Positions 31,735 through 40,085 of a stretch of 64,000 nt of DNA are shown here, one piece after another. This stretch comes from Pelomonas sp. Root405. GTDB taxonomy: Bacteria > Pseudomonadota > Gammaproteobacteria > Burkholderiales > Burkholderiaceae_C. The notes under the pieces were generated by a model. That model saw only the letters and a program-made list of their open reading frames with translations, made no database searches and was not told the DNA's origin. A program made the translations under genes and the position numbers. The DNA is taken from assembly GCF_001425165.1 (NCBI RefSeq), contig NZ_LMDU01000012.1, forward strand, positions 15,036 to 79,035, in the 5' to 3' direction. Positions within the stretch are counted from its first letter, which is position 1. Each line of letters starts with the position of its first letter.

Positions 31735-32361
31735 TCAACCCATGCGCGGTCCGGCAGTGCGCAGCTCATCGAGCTGCGTCAGCGTGGCGCGCACCACATC
31801 GTCCAGGAGGGCGAGCACGCGCTCGCGCTCAGCCGCAGCCACGGCAGCCGCGTCGGTGCCATCGCAGACCCGGTAGGCCCCCAGCAGCAGATGGAACGGC
31901 AACGCCATCGGTGTGCCGGCCATCGCGTCACGCGGTCCGTCCGCCAAGCCGCACCGGGGCGCACAGGGCGTCGGGCTGAGGTCCACCATCGTCCCGACCA
32001 TGCGGGTTGCACGACCGTCGCTGGCCGACTCGATGACGCGCCCGCGGGAATGCATCAGGCGGTAGCCCGAACCGTTGCTGCGCACGCGGAACGTGGCTTG
32101 GTACATCGGTTCGGCGCCACGCATATGCGCCAGCATCGCCGCCAGCATGCCTTGCAGGTCGCCCGGATGCACGCGGCAGCGCCAGAAGTGCGTGCTGTCG
32201 GCGCTGTCAGGCTCGGGGAAGCCGAGCCGCAATTTCCACTGCGCAGAGTAGTGGACGGTCTCCAGCTCGGGGCGAAGGTCCCAAAGCCCGATATCACCCG
32301 CGTCGACAGCCGCTCGCAAGCGCAGCGTGTGGGGGTGGGCCTTCATGTCCATGGGCGGCAT
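31735..32361 (-). CDS. PAS-domain protein
   Basis: 208 residues from ATG 32361 (an in-frame ATG at 32430 is possible but opens an Arg-rich leader). The first about 110 residues are a PAS fold of the PAS_3 type: GDIGLWDLRPELETVHYSAQ, FWRCRVHPGDLQGML, then FRVRSNGSGYRLMHSRGRV. The rest is helical with no kinase, GGDEF or DNA-binding domain, so this is a stand-alone sensor or a partner for another signalling protein. The ligand is unknown. It sits between the YbjQ unit and the end of the arabinose locus. Confidence 0.7.
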   Translation of the reverse strand: MPPMDMKAHPHTLRLRAAVDAGDIGLWDLRPELETVHYSAQWKLRLGFPEPDSADSTHFWRCRVHPGDLQGMLAAMLAHMRGAEPMYQATFRVRSNGSGYRLMHSRGRVIESASDGRATRMVGTMVDLSPTPCAPRCGLADGPRDAMAGTPMALPFHLLLGAYRVCDGTDAAAVAAAERERVLALLDDVVRATLTQLDELRTAGPRMG

Positions 32362-32474
32362 TGTCACGGTCCACGCCGCGCGGCCGCCGGCGTCCACGCC
32401 CGCCCGCGCGCGCCGGGTGAACTTCGGCACGGATTACGCGTCTGGAAGACCGTGCTCCCGCCCGCCGGCCACGC

Positions 32475-33446
32475 TCAAGGTTTGCAGGTCGAAGTGGGAT
32501 TGGGCTTCGGCCCCGCTCGGGTCTGCTCGATGAACGGGATGCTGCCATCCGCGCGATACGAGAACTCCTCGATGGCCACCGAGCGACGGTACTCGCCACC
32601 GCCCGGCAGTTCGGCGTTGTGATACGCGATGTAGCTCTTGCCGTTGAAGTCGAAGATCGCCTGGTGGATGGTCGGTGTCTTGAGGTTCTTGGCCATGATG
32701 ACGCCGCGCGGCGTCCACGGGCCGGTGGGCGACGGGCCGGTCAGATAGGCCGTCTGCTCGGGGAAGAACTCCGAGTAGCTGAGGTAGTAGGTGCTCTTGC
32801 CATCGACCTTGCGCTTGTGCACGTAGGGCGCCTCGACGAAGTCCTTCACCGGCAGCACCTGGATCGGCCCGTCGAGCTCGGTCATGTTGGCCTTGAGCTT
32901 GGCGTACTTGAGCACCGTGTTGCCCCAGTACAGATACGCCTGGCCGTCATCGTCGACGAACACGCCGGGGTCGATGTCGTCCCAGGCAATGTCGGTCTGC
33001 TTGGTCATGTCGTTGGTGACAAGCGCGGAGCCGCGCGCATCGACGAAGGGACCGGTGGGTGAGTCGGACACCGCCACGCCCACGGCAAAGCCCGGCACCG
33101 TGGCGTGCTCCACCGTCGAATAGAACCAGTACTTGCCATCGCGCTTGACGATGTCCGATGCCCAGGCGCGGGCCTTGGCCCAGGCGAAGGTCTTGACGTT
33201 CAGCGGCACGCCGTGGTCCTGCCAGTTCACCATGTCGCAGCTGGAGAACACGCGCCACTCATGCATGACGAAGTCCTTGCCCGCCGGCAGCGCCTCGTCG
33301 CGCCCGGTGAAGAGGTAGACGCGACCGCCGTCGACCAGCACGGCGGGGTCGGCGGTGTAGAGCGGCGCGAACAGCGGGTTGGCGGCATGGGTGGCGGCCG
33401 TGGCGAGCAGCGACAGCGCCGCCGCAGCGGCGATCTTCTTGAACAT
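32475..33446 (-). CDS. Glycoside hydrolase family 43 enzyme, exported
   Basis: 323 residues with signal peptide (MFKKIAAAAALSLLATAATH). The five-bladed GH43 beta-propeller is indicated by TADPAVLVDGGRVYLFTGRD (general-base Asp in ADP), the middle acid in DDIDPGVFVDDDGQAYLYWG and the likely catalytic acid in KDFVEAPYVHKR. GH43 enzymes remove alpha-L-arabinofuranosyl or beta-xylosyl residues. The neighbourhood points to arabinose. Last gene of the minus-strand operon with the DUF1080 protein and the YtfQRT-YjfF importer. Confidence 0.85.
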   Translation of the reverse strand: MFKKIAAAAALSLLATAATHAANPLFAPLYTADPAVLVDGGRVYLFTGRDEALPAGKDFVMHEWRVFSSCDMVNWQDHGVPLNVKTFAWAKARAWASDIVKRDGKYWFYSTVEHATVPGFAVGVAVSDSPTGPFVDARGSALVTNDMTKQTDIAWDDIDPGVFVDDDGQAYLYWGNTVLKYAKLKANMTELDGPIQVLPVKDFVEAPYVHKRKVDGKSTYYLSYSEFFPEQTAYLTGPSPTGPWTPRGVIMAKNLKTPTIHQAIFDFNGKSYIAYHNAELPGGGEYRRSVAIEEFSYRADGSIPFIEQTRAGPKPNPTSTCKP

Positions 33447-33474
33447 CGTGTGGGGCTCTCTCGGAGGGATGCGG

Positions 33475-34254
33475 TCAGCGCGCGAGCGGGCGAATCCGGA
33501 TATTGCGAAACCACACCGGCTGCGACTCGGCCTGCAGCGCGATATGGCCGAACGACAGCTGCAGCGGCGCGCCCGCAGCGAGCAAGGCCTTGGCGCTGTC
33601 GTCCCTCGGGTCGAGCTGCGGGCGCTGGTAGCGCAGCACTTCGACGCCGTTGACGCGGTGGATGACTTCCTCGTTGCCGCGCACCTCGACTTCGACGGCC
33701 ACCCACTCGTCAAGCGGGAACAGCTTGGCCGTCGATTCCACGATGTGGTCGGTGCGCAGCTTGCCGTCGATCTGGAGGTTGGTGCCCGGTGTGACCACGT
33801 TGCCCGTCTGCCGGCCGGCTCTTGCGCCCTGGCTGAGGAACTGGAACTCCATGCTGACCGGCCAGGCCTGGTTCAGGCCCAGGGTCAGCGGCGACTGCGC
33901 ATGGACCATCACGCCGCTGTTGAGCTTGGCCCAGGGCGGCGCATCGGCCATGGCCGCGCCGGTGATGCGGTAGTCGAGCCGCAGGATGTAGTGCGAGTAG
34001 GCGAGGTTGGAGTAGAGGTGGCCGAATCGCTCGTCGAACTTGCCGTAGCCGTCGTAGCTGACCTTGAGCACGCCGTCTTCGACGCGAAAGGTGTTCGCGT
34101 GGTTGTCGCCCAGCGGATGCTTGTTGATCTTGACGGTCCAGCCGGAGAGGTCGCGCCCGTTGAACAGCGACTGCCATTCGCCTTCGTCCGCGCTCCGGGC
34201 GGGCGACGCTGCGAAGGCCAGGCCCGCCAGCAACGATGCGCAAAGCATTTTCAT
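33475..34254 (-). CDS. DUF1080 (3-keto-disaccharide hydrolase-like) protein
   Basis: 259 residues from ATG 34254, which follows GGAGTCCTTG and opens a signal peptide (KMLCASLLAGLAFAASPARS). The domain starts with the family hallmark WQSLFNGRDLSGWTV and runs as a concanavalin-like beta sandwich to PVWFRNIRIRPL. Some members hydrolyse 3-keto-glycosides, others are only binding modules. Here it is probably periplasmic and acts on an oligosaccharide of the arabinan locus. It lies between the permease YjfF and the GH43 gene. Confidence 0.8.
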   Translation of the reverse strand: MKMLCASLLAGLAFAASPARSADEGEWQSLFNGRDLSGWTVKINKHPLGDNHANTFRVEDGVLKVSYDGYGKFDERFGHLYSNLAYSHYILRLDYRITGAAMADAPPWAKLNSGVMVHAQSPLTLGLNQAWPVSMEFQFLSQGARAGRQTGNVVTPGTNLQIDGKLRTDHIVESTAKLFPLDEWVAVEVEVRGNEEVIHRVNGVEVLRYQRPQLDPRDDSAKALLAAGAPLQLSFGHIALQAESQPVWFRNIRIRPLAR

Positions 34255-34273
34255 CAAGGACTCCATGCGGCGA

Positions 34274-35245
34274 TCAGGCCACTGCCTTCTTGAGCGACAG
34301 CAGCCGTTGCACGGCGCAGAAGACGAACAGCAGCGCACCGATGACGATCTTGGTCCACCAGGAGCTGAGCGTGCCGTCGAAGGCGATCAGCGTCTGGATC
34401 AGGCCCAGCACCAGCACGCCGGACAGCGCGCCGGCCACATAGCCATAGCCGCCCGTCAGCACGGTGCCGCCGATGACCACCGCGGCAATCGCGTCCAGCT
34501 CCACGCCCTGCGCATGCTGGCCATAGCCGCTGAGCATGTAGAACGCGAACAGCAGGCCGGCCAGCGACGCGCACAAGCCGCTCAGGCCATACACAGCGAC
34601 CTTGGCGCGGCCGACGTTCAGGCCCATCATCAGCGCCGACTGCTCGCTGCCGCCCAACGCGTAGACAGTGCGGCCGAAGGCGGTGCAATGCGCCACCCAC
34701 AGGCCGATGCCCAGCATGACGAGCGCGATCACCGCGCCGGGCGACAGGAAGGCGTCGCCGAAGGGCAGCGGGATCTGCGTCTGCGACAGCGTGACGAACA
34801 GCGGCGCATCGATGGTGATGCTGTCGACGCTGATCAGGAAGCACAGCCCGCGCGCCAGGAACATGCCCGCCAGCGTGACGATGAAGGGCTGCAGCTTGAA
34901 GACGTGAATCACCACGCCCTGTAGCGCGCCGAAGGCCGCGCCGCCCAACAACACGACCACGATGACCAGCTCGGCCGGCCACTGCGCCACCTGCAACAGC
35001 CAGGCGGCCACCATGGTGGTCAGCGCCAGCACGGAGCCCACCGACAGGTCGATGCCGCCGGACAGGATGACGAAGCTCATGCCCACCGCGATGACCAGCA
35101 GGAAGGCGTTGTCGATCAGCAGGTTGAGCACGACCTGGGTGGAGCCGAAGCCGGTGTAGCTGGTCGCACCCGCGACGAAGAGCAGCACCATCAGCACGAC
35201 GCTGACCCAGGTGGTGAAGGACGGCGCTGAGAGGAGGCGCTTCAT
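34274..35245 (-). CDS. yjfF: YjfF-type furanose ABC permease
   Basis: 323 residues from ATG 35245, which overlaps the stop of ytfT (ATGA). It is a membrane permease of the ribose/galactofuranose class with eight to ten transmembrane segments and the family stretch VIAVGMSFVILSGGIDLSVG, plus the ATPase-contact region LNVGRAKVAVYGLSGL. In E. coli, YtfQ-YtfR-YtfT-YjfF imports galactofuranose. L-arabinofuranose is the likely load here because of the surrounding arabinofuranosidases (inference). An in-frame extension up to 36454 would overlap ytfT and ytfR in another frame and is rejected. Confidence 0.9.
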   Translation of the reverse strand: MKRLLSAPSFTTWVSVVLMVLLFVAGATSYTGFGSTQVVLNLLIDNAFLLVIAVGMSFVILSGGIDLSVGSVLALTTMVAAWLLQVAQWPAELVIVVVLLGGAAFGALQGVVIHVFKLQPFIVTLAGMFLARGLCFLISVDSITIDAPLFVTLSQTQIPLPFGDAFLSPGAVIALVMLGIGLWVAHCTAFGRTVYALGGSEQSALMMGLNVGRAKVAVYGLSGLCASLAGLLFAFYMLSGYGQHAQGVELDAIAAVVIGGTVLTGGYGYVAGALSGVLVLGLIQTLIAFDGTLSSWWTKIVIGALLFVFCAVQRLLSLKKAVA

Positions 35246-36255
35246 GCGGACCTCCGCGACCAGAACGACGACTGCGAGATGCAGACCGCGAACACGACGA
35301 CGGCTTTGACGACCATGGTCACCTGCGGCGGCACGCCCAAAGCGTAGATCGCGGACGTCAGCGTCTGGATGATCAGCGCGCCGATGAGGCTGCCGAGCAA
35401 GCTGAACTTGCCGCCATTGAGCTGGCCGCCGCCGAGGGTGACGGCGAGGATGGCGTCCAGCTCCAACAGCATGCCGGCGTTGTTGGCGTCGGCGCTCTTG
35501 ATGTTGGACGAGATCATCAGCCCGGCCAGCCCCGCGCCGAGGCTGCAGTAGACGTAGACGAAGAACACGATGGCCGCCGTGCGGACGCCGGCCAGGCGCG
35601 CGGCGACAGGGTTGATGCCGACGGTCTGGATGAACAGGCCCAGCGCCGTGCGCTTCATCAGCAGCGCCGTGAGGCCGGCCACGGCGGCCACGACGAACAG
35701 CGACACCGGCAGGCCCAGCAGATAGCCGCCGCCCAGCCAGAAGAAGGACTCCGGCTCGTAGACGGTGATGATCTGGCCGTCGGTCAGCAGTTGAGCCAGG
35801 CCCCGGCCGGCGACCATCAGGATCAGTGTGGCGATGATGGGCTGCAGGCCGAGTGCGGACACGAGCAGGCCGTTCCAGAGCCCGCACAGCAGCGCGGCGG
35901 CCAGCGCGGCGGCGAAGGCGATGAGCAAGCCGTGCGAGCCCACCAGCACGCAGGCGACGGTACCGGAGATGGCCACGACGGCCCCCACCGAGACGTCGAT
36001 GCCGCGCGTGGCGATGACCAGCGTCATGCCGAGGGCCGCGAGCATCAAGGGTGCTGCGCGATGCAGGATGTCGATGAGGCTGCCGTAGAGGTGGCCGTCC
36101 TTGATCTCCAGGTGCAGGAAGCCCGGCACGAAGATGGCCGCGACGGCGAGCAGCAGCGCGAGCGCGGCGACGGGCCGCGCGAGCGGGTGATTCCAGGCCC
36201 TGGAAACTGCGGAAGGGGCGCTTGGCGTGGACATGGGAAGACTCTGGGAATTCAT
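35242..36255 (-). CDS. ytfT: YtfT-type furanose ABC permease
   Basis: 337 residues, start ATG overlapping the ytfR stop (ATGA). It shows the permease signature LGMTLVIATRGIDVSVGAVV and the ATPase-facing segment INPVAARLAGVRTAAIVFFV, and forms the membrane heterodimer with YjfF. An alternative start MSTPSAPS lies seven codons in. Coupled starts for ytfR, ytfT and yjfF ensure matched amounts of the three importer parts. Confidence 0.9.
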   Translation of the reverse strand: MNSQSLPMSTPSAPSAVSRAWNHPLARPVAALALLLAVAAIFVPGFLHLEIKDGHLYGSLIDILHRAAPLMLAALGMTLVIATRGIDVSVGAVVAISGTVACVLVGSHGLLIAFAAALAAALLCGLWNGLLVSALGLQPIIATLILMVAGRGLAQLLTDGQIITVYEPESFFWLGGGYLLGLPVSLFVVAAVAGLTALLMKRTALGLFIQTVGINPVAARLAGVRTAAIVFFVYVYCSLGAGLAGLMISSNIKSADANNAGMLLELDAILAVTLGGGQLNGGKFSLLGSLIGALIIQTLTSAIYALGVPPQVTMVVKAVVVFAVCISQSSFWSRRSA

Positions 36256-37784
36256 GCGGCTTCGGTCGCGGCGGGCTCGGCGGCGATGACTTCGAGCACG
36301 CTGCGTTCGTCCAGCTCGCCGCGGCGGTATTCGCCGGCAGCGCGGCGGTCGCGCAGCACGAGGACGCGGTCGCTGCAGTGCAGGACCTCGGGCAGTTCGG
36401 AAGAAATGAAGAGGATCGACATGCCCTGCCCGTCTTCACGGTGGGCGAGTGCACGCACGGCGTCCATCAGGTCTTCCTTGGCGCGCACGTCGATGCCGCG
36501 GGTGGGCTCGTCGAGGATGAGGACGGCAGGATCGGTTGCGAGCCAACGAGCCATCAGGGCCTTCTGCTGGTTGCCGCCCGACAACTGTCCGATCGGCGTG
36601 TCGGCGTTCGGCGTCTTGATGCCCAGGCGCTGGATGTAGTCGTCGGCCAGCGCCTGCTGCTGCTCATGGTTCATGACGAGACGCAGGCCGGCCCTGGCCT
36701 GCAGCGCGAGCAGGATGTTGTCGCGCACCGAGAGATCGAGGATGGCGCCTTCGTGCTTGCGGTCCTCGGAGCAGAAGGCAATGCCGGCGGCGATGGCCTG
36801 ACGCGGCGAGTGCCAGCGGCCGCTGTGCTCGCCGGTCTCGACATGGCCCGCGTCGGCGGTGTCCGCACCAAACAGCAGCCGCGCGGCCTCGGTGCGGCCG
36901 GAGCCGAGCAGGCCGGCCAGGCCGAGCACCTCGCCGCGGCGCAGTTCAAGGTCAAGCGGGTGAAGCGCGCCACGCCGGGACAACCCTTGTGCCTTCAGGA
37001 CAGGGGCACCGGTTTTCGGGGCGCGGCTGTCCAACCGGGTGGGTTGCTGATCGGGCGGCGCGCCCACCATCTTGTTGACGAGTGCCAGACGGCTGAGGTC
37101 GCTCGCCAGGTACTCGCCCTCGGTCTCGCCATTGCGCATCACCGTGATGCGGTCGGCGAGCGCATAGGTCTGGTCGAGGAAGTGGGTGACGAAGAGGATC
37201 GCCAGGCCCTGGCTGCGCAGGCGCTTCAGCACGGTGAACAGGCGCTGCACCGCGGCATCGTCCAGGCTGGACGTAGGCTCGTCGAGGATGAGCACCTTGG
37301 CCTGCACACGCAGCGCGCGGGCGATGGCGACCATCTGCTGGACGGAAAGCGAATAGCGCGACAACGGCGCCGTCACGTCGATGTCCAGGTCCATCTGCGC
37401 GAGCACGCGCTTGGCTTCGGCGTTGACGGCTTGCCAATCAATGCGGCCCCATTTGCGTGGGAAGCGGCCGGCGCAGATGTTCTCTGCGACGCTGAGGTTG
37501 GTGCAGAGGTTGACTTCCTGGTAGACGGTCTGGATACCGAGGGCCTGGGCCTCCTCGGTGCGCCTTGGGGCGATGGTTTCGCCGTCGAGCGTGATGCGAC
37601 CGGCCTCGGGCGTGTAGAGGCCCGTCAGCACCTTGATCAGCGTGGACTTGCCGGCGCCGTTCTGGCCCATCAGCGCGTGGACTTCGCCGGGGTACAGGCG
37701 CAGGCTGACATCGGTCAGGGCTTTGACGCCGGGGAAGGATTTGTGGATGCCGGTCAGTGCCAGCACGGGCTGAGGCGTTGTCAT
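36252..37784 (-). CDS. ytfR: YtfR-type sugar ABC ATPase (two NBDs)
   Basis: 510 residues, the length of ribose-class double ATPases. The first NBD has Walker A GQNGAGKST (about 39-47), signature LSVQQMVAIARAL and Walker B VLILDEPTSSLD. The second has a degenerate P-loop GLLGSGRTEAARLLFG, signature LSGGNQQKALMARWL and LILDEPTRGIDVRAK. It energises import through YtfT/YjfF. A 196-bp gap with palindrome TCGCCC-CGGC-GGGCGA separates it from ytfQ, often a site of mRNA processing that lets the binding protein be made in excess. Confidence 0.92.
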   Translation of the reverse strand: MTTPQPVLALTGIHKSFPGVKALTDVSLRLYPGEVHALMGQNGAGKSTLIKVLTGLYTPEAGRITLDGETIAPRRTEEAQALGIQTVYQEVNLCTNLSVAENICAGRFPRKWGRIDWQAVNAEAKRVLAQMDLDIDVTAPLSRYSLSVQQMVAIARALRVQAKVLILDEPTSSLDDAAVQRLFTVLKRLRSQGLAILFVTHFLDQTYALADRITVMRNGETEGEYLASDLSRLALVNKMVGAPPDQQPTRLDSRAPKTGAPVLKAQGLSRRGALHPLDLELRRGEVLGLAGLLGSGRTEAARLLFGADTADAGHVETGEHSGRWHSPRQAIAAGIAFCSEDRKHEGAILDLSVRDNILLALQARAGLRLVMNHEQQQALADDYIQRLGIKTPNADTPIGQLSGGNQQKALMARWLATDPAVLILDEPTRGIDVRAKEDLMDAVRALAHREDGQGMSILFISSELPEVLHCSDRVLVLRDRRAAGEYRRGELDERSVLEVIAAEPAATEAA

Positions 37785-37980
37785 GTCTGTTCACCTCTGG
37801 CTTGGTGCCACGAGTGATGCCGAGAGTTCGCCCCGGCGGGCGACCCTCGGGTTTGGCTAGGGCGTGTTGGCTGTTCGGCTGTTCTTGGAACTTTCCCTTC
37901 AGAACCGGCGCGAAGGGCATTGCGCAGGGGCGGTTTTGCCTGCTCCCACGACGAGCGAGCCGAATCAACCGCGACGGAAA

Positions 37981-38931
37981 TCAATACTTCCGATTCGGCA
38001 ATTCCTTCGCCGCCATATCCGCCGTGAACACGCCCTCTTCCACCGTGATCCGCTTCTCCACCGGCTTCTTGGCCACCACATCCTTGGCCAGCTGCATCAG
38101 CTGCGGCCCGAGCAGCGGGTTGCACTCGACGGTCACGTTGAGCTTGCCCGCCTTCATGGCTTCAAAGGCACCGCGCACGCCGTCGATCGAGATGATGACG
38201 ATGTCCTTGCCCGGCTTCAGGCCGGCTTCCTCGATGGCCTGAATGGCGCCGATCGCCATGTCGTCGTTGTGCGCGTACAGCACGTCGATCTTCTTGTCGC
38301 GCTGCTTCAGGAAGGACTCCATGACTTCCTTGCCCTTGGCGCGCGTGAACTCGCCGGACTGCGAACGGATGATCTGCAGCTTGGGGTTGGTCTTGATGAC
38401 CTCCTCGAAGCCCTTCTTGCGGTCGATGGCCGGCGCCGAACCCACGGTGCCCTGCAGCTCGACGATATTCAGCGCAGCTCCCGGCGTCTTGGCGGCACGC
38501 TCCAGCAGCCAACGCGCGGCCTTGCGGCCTTCCTCGACGAAGTCGGAGCCGATGAAGGTCACGTACAGCGACGGGTCGGCGACCTTGACGGCGCGGTCGG
38601 TCAGGATGACGGGAATGCCGGCCTTCTGGGCTTCCTTCAGCACCGTGTCCCACCCGGACTCGACCACCGGCGAGAAGGCGATCACGTCCACCTTCTGCGC
38701 GATGAAGCTGCGGATGGCCTTGACCTGGTTTTCCTGCTTCTGCTGCGCGTCGGCGAACTTCAGCGTCACACCGGCGGCCTTGGCCGCGGACTTGATGGAG
38801 GCGGTGTTGGCGGTGCGCCATTCGCTCTCGGCGCCGACCTGGGAGAAGCCCATGACGAGCGGGGCGGCAAAGGCGCTGACCGCGGGGGTCAGCAAGGCGG
38901 CAGCGAGCAGGCTGCGACGCAGGAAGTTCAT
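37981..38931 (-). CDS. ytfQ: YtfQ-type sugar-binding protein
   Basis: 316 residues from ATG 38931 with a clear signal peptide (NFLRRSLLAAALLTPAVSAF). It is a periplasmic-binding protein of the ribose class (peripla_BP_4): PLVMGFSQVGAESEWRTANT, DVIAFSPVVESGWDTVLKEA, then DVLYAHNDDMAIGAIQAIEE. It is close to the galactofuranose-binding YtfQ pattern. In this locus L-arabinofuranose is a plausible ligand. The in-frame ATG at 39000 would place 23 residues before the signal peptide. Confidence 0.92.
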   Translation of the reverse strand: MNFLRRSLLAAALLTPAVSAFAAPLVMGFSQVGAESEWRTANTASIKSAAKAAGVTLKFADAQQKQENQVKAIRSFIAQKVDVIAFSPVVESGWDTVLKEAQKAGIPVILTDRAVKVADPSLYVTFIGSDFVEEGRKAARWLLERAAKTPGAALNIVELQGTVGSAPAIDRKKGFEEVIKTNPKLQIIRSQSGEFTRAKGKEVMESFLKQRDKKIDVLYAHNDDMAIGAIQAIEEAGLKPGKDIVIISIDGVRGAFEAMKAGKLNVTVECNPLLGPQLMQLAKDVVAKKPVEKRITVEEGVFTADMAAKELPNRKY

Positions 38932-39040
38932 GGTTGTCTCCATATCGTGATCTTGTGACGGCCGATGGTAGGAAGCCCGGTGATGCGCGACCAATGACAT
39001 TTGTCGCCGAAGGCATGTCGTTTCCGATATCCCTCGTCCC

Positions 39041-39781
39041 TCAGTCTCTCAGGCCCAGGCTGACCAGGCGCGCATGCTCGCCGTTGCGGCGCAGTTTCTC
39101 CAACTGCTCGTCCACGCGGCCCAGCAGCGGGCGCTGCTGGGCCGACTTGTTGAAGGCGATGAAGGTCGGGTTTTCGGTCAGCGGGTTGGGCAGCGAGCGC
39201 ACTGACGGGAACTCGCCGCCGGCCAGCAGCGCGTCGCCCGACTGTTCGATGACGACGGCCACATCCAGGAAACCGCGCTCCAGCTTGCCGAAGTTCTGCA
39301 CGTCGGACGCCACTGGCTCGGCCAGGAAGAGGCTGGCGCGGGCGGCCGCGTCGAAGGCGTCGCCATAGCTCCAGCCCCGCAGCACGCCCACGCGAAGGCC
39401 GCGCAGATCCTCGATGCGGTCGAACACGCGCAGGCTGCCGCGCCGCGCGTAGATCTTCAGCGTCTCGACATGCAGCGGCTGGCTGAAGTCGCAGCGCGCC
39501 AGACGCTCAGCCGTCGAGTACAGCCCGCCCACGCCATGTTCGGCGCGCTCCAGCCCGGCCAGCGCGCGTGTCCACGGCAGACAGATGACTCGCATGGGCA
39601 CACCCAGCTGGGCGAACACCGTGCGCAACAACAGCGGGTAGACGCCGCGCGGCTGGCCGTCGCGGCCGGCGTACATGAAGGGCGGGTTCTGCACGTCGAT
39701 GGCGATGACGAGCTCCGCCGTAGCGCGTGCGGCCAGCGGCGCGGCAGCGAGGGCCAGACAGGTGCGGCGGGTCAGCGGCAT
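39041..39781 (-). CDS. Polar amino-acid-type extracellular solute-binding protein
   Basis: 246 residues from ATG 39781, with a signal (PLTRRTCLALAAAPLAARAT). The SBP_bac_3 fold is seen in ELVIAIDVQNPPFMYAGRDG, LRGLRVGVLRGWSYGD and the closing helix EQLEKLRRNGEHARLVSLGL. No permease or ATPase for it is nearby, so it may be an orphan sensor or binding protein, or an import system is elsewhere. It is unrelated to YtfQ and its link to the sugar locus is uncertain. A palindromic repeat element separates it from the GH127 gene. Confidence 0.75.
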   Translation of the reverse strand: MPLTRRTCLALAAAPLAARATAELVIAIDVQNPPFMYAGRDGQPRGVYPLLLRTVFAQLGVPMRVICLPWTRALAGLERAEHGVGGLYSTAERLARCDFSQPLHVETLKIYARRGSLRVFDRIEDLRGLRVGVLRGWSYGDAFDAAARASLFLAEPVASDVQNFGKLERGFLDVAVVIEQSGDALLAGGEFPSVRSLPNPLTENPTFIAFNKSAQQRPLLGRVDEQLEKLRRNGEHARLVSLGLRD

Positions 39782-39820
39782 GGGGGAAGTTGAAGTCCGC
39801 CGCACCGCTTCGTCAAGCCT

Positions 39821-40085
39821 GGGCCTGTTAACGCCACGGCAATGGGTCGCGAAGGCCTGCCGCCAGGGGCCAATCAAGGCGCGACACGCCGCCCGCACTC
39901 ATGTGCGGGCAAGTGGCGCAACGCCGAGTGGCCCCTGGCGGCAGGCCTTCCCTTCGGGTTGCGGCCAGAAAGGCCGCGCGCGGCGTTGCAAATGCTCGCC
40001 GGGTGCCCAACCCGGCTCCGCTTTGCGCCTTGCTCGCGGCCTTTCTGGCCGCAACGCGACCCGTTGCCGTGGCGTTAACAGGCCC
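39821..40085. repeat. 265-bp palindromic MITE-like element
   Basis: Terminal inverted repeats of 30 bp (39821-39850 and 40056-40085) differ at one position; they begin GGGCCTGTTAACGCCACGGC. Inside are two perfect 21-bp inverted pairs: 39852-39872 with 39929-39949, and 39958-39978 with 40035-40055. There is no gene inside. The right end touches the stop codon of the GH127 gene, so it may also shape that mRNA's 3' end. Confidence 0.88.

Noticed and set aside
34274-36454. A single 726-residue frame covering the yjfF region
   Set aside because: Its first half is an Arg/His-rich out-of-frame reading of ytfT and ytfR; only the part from 35245 on is a permease.
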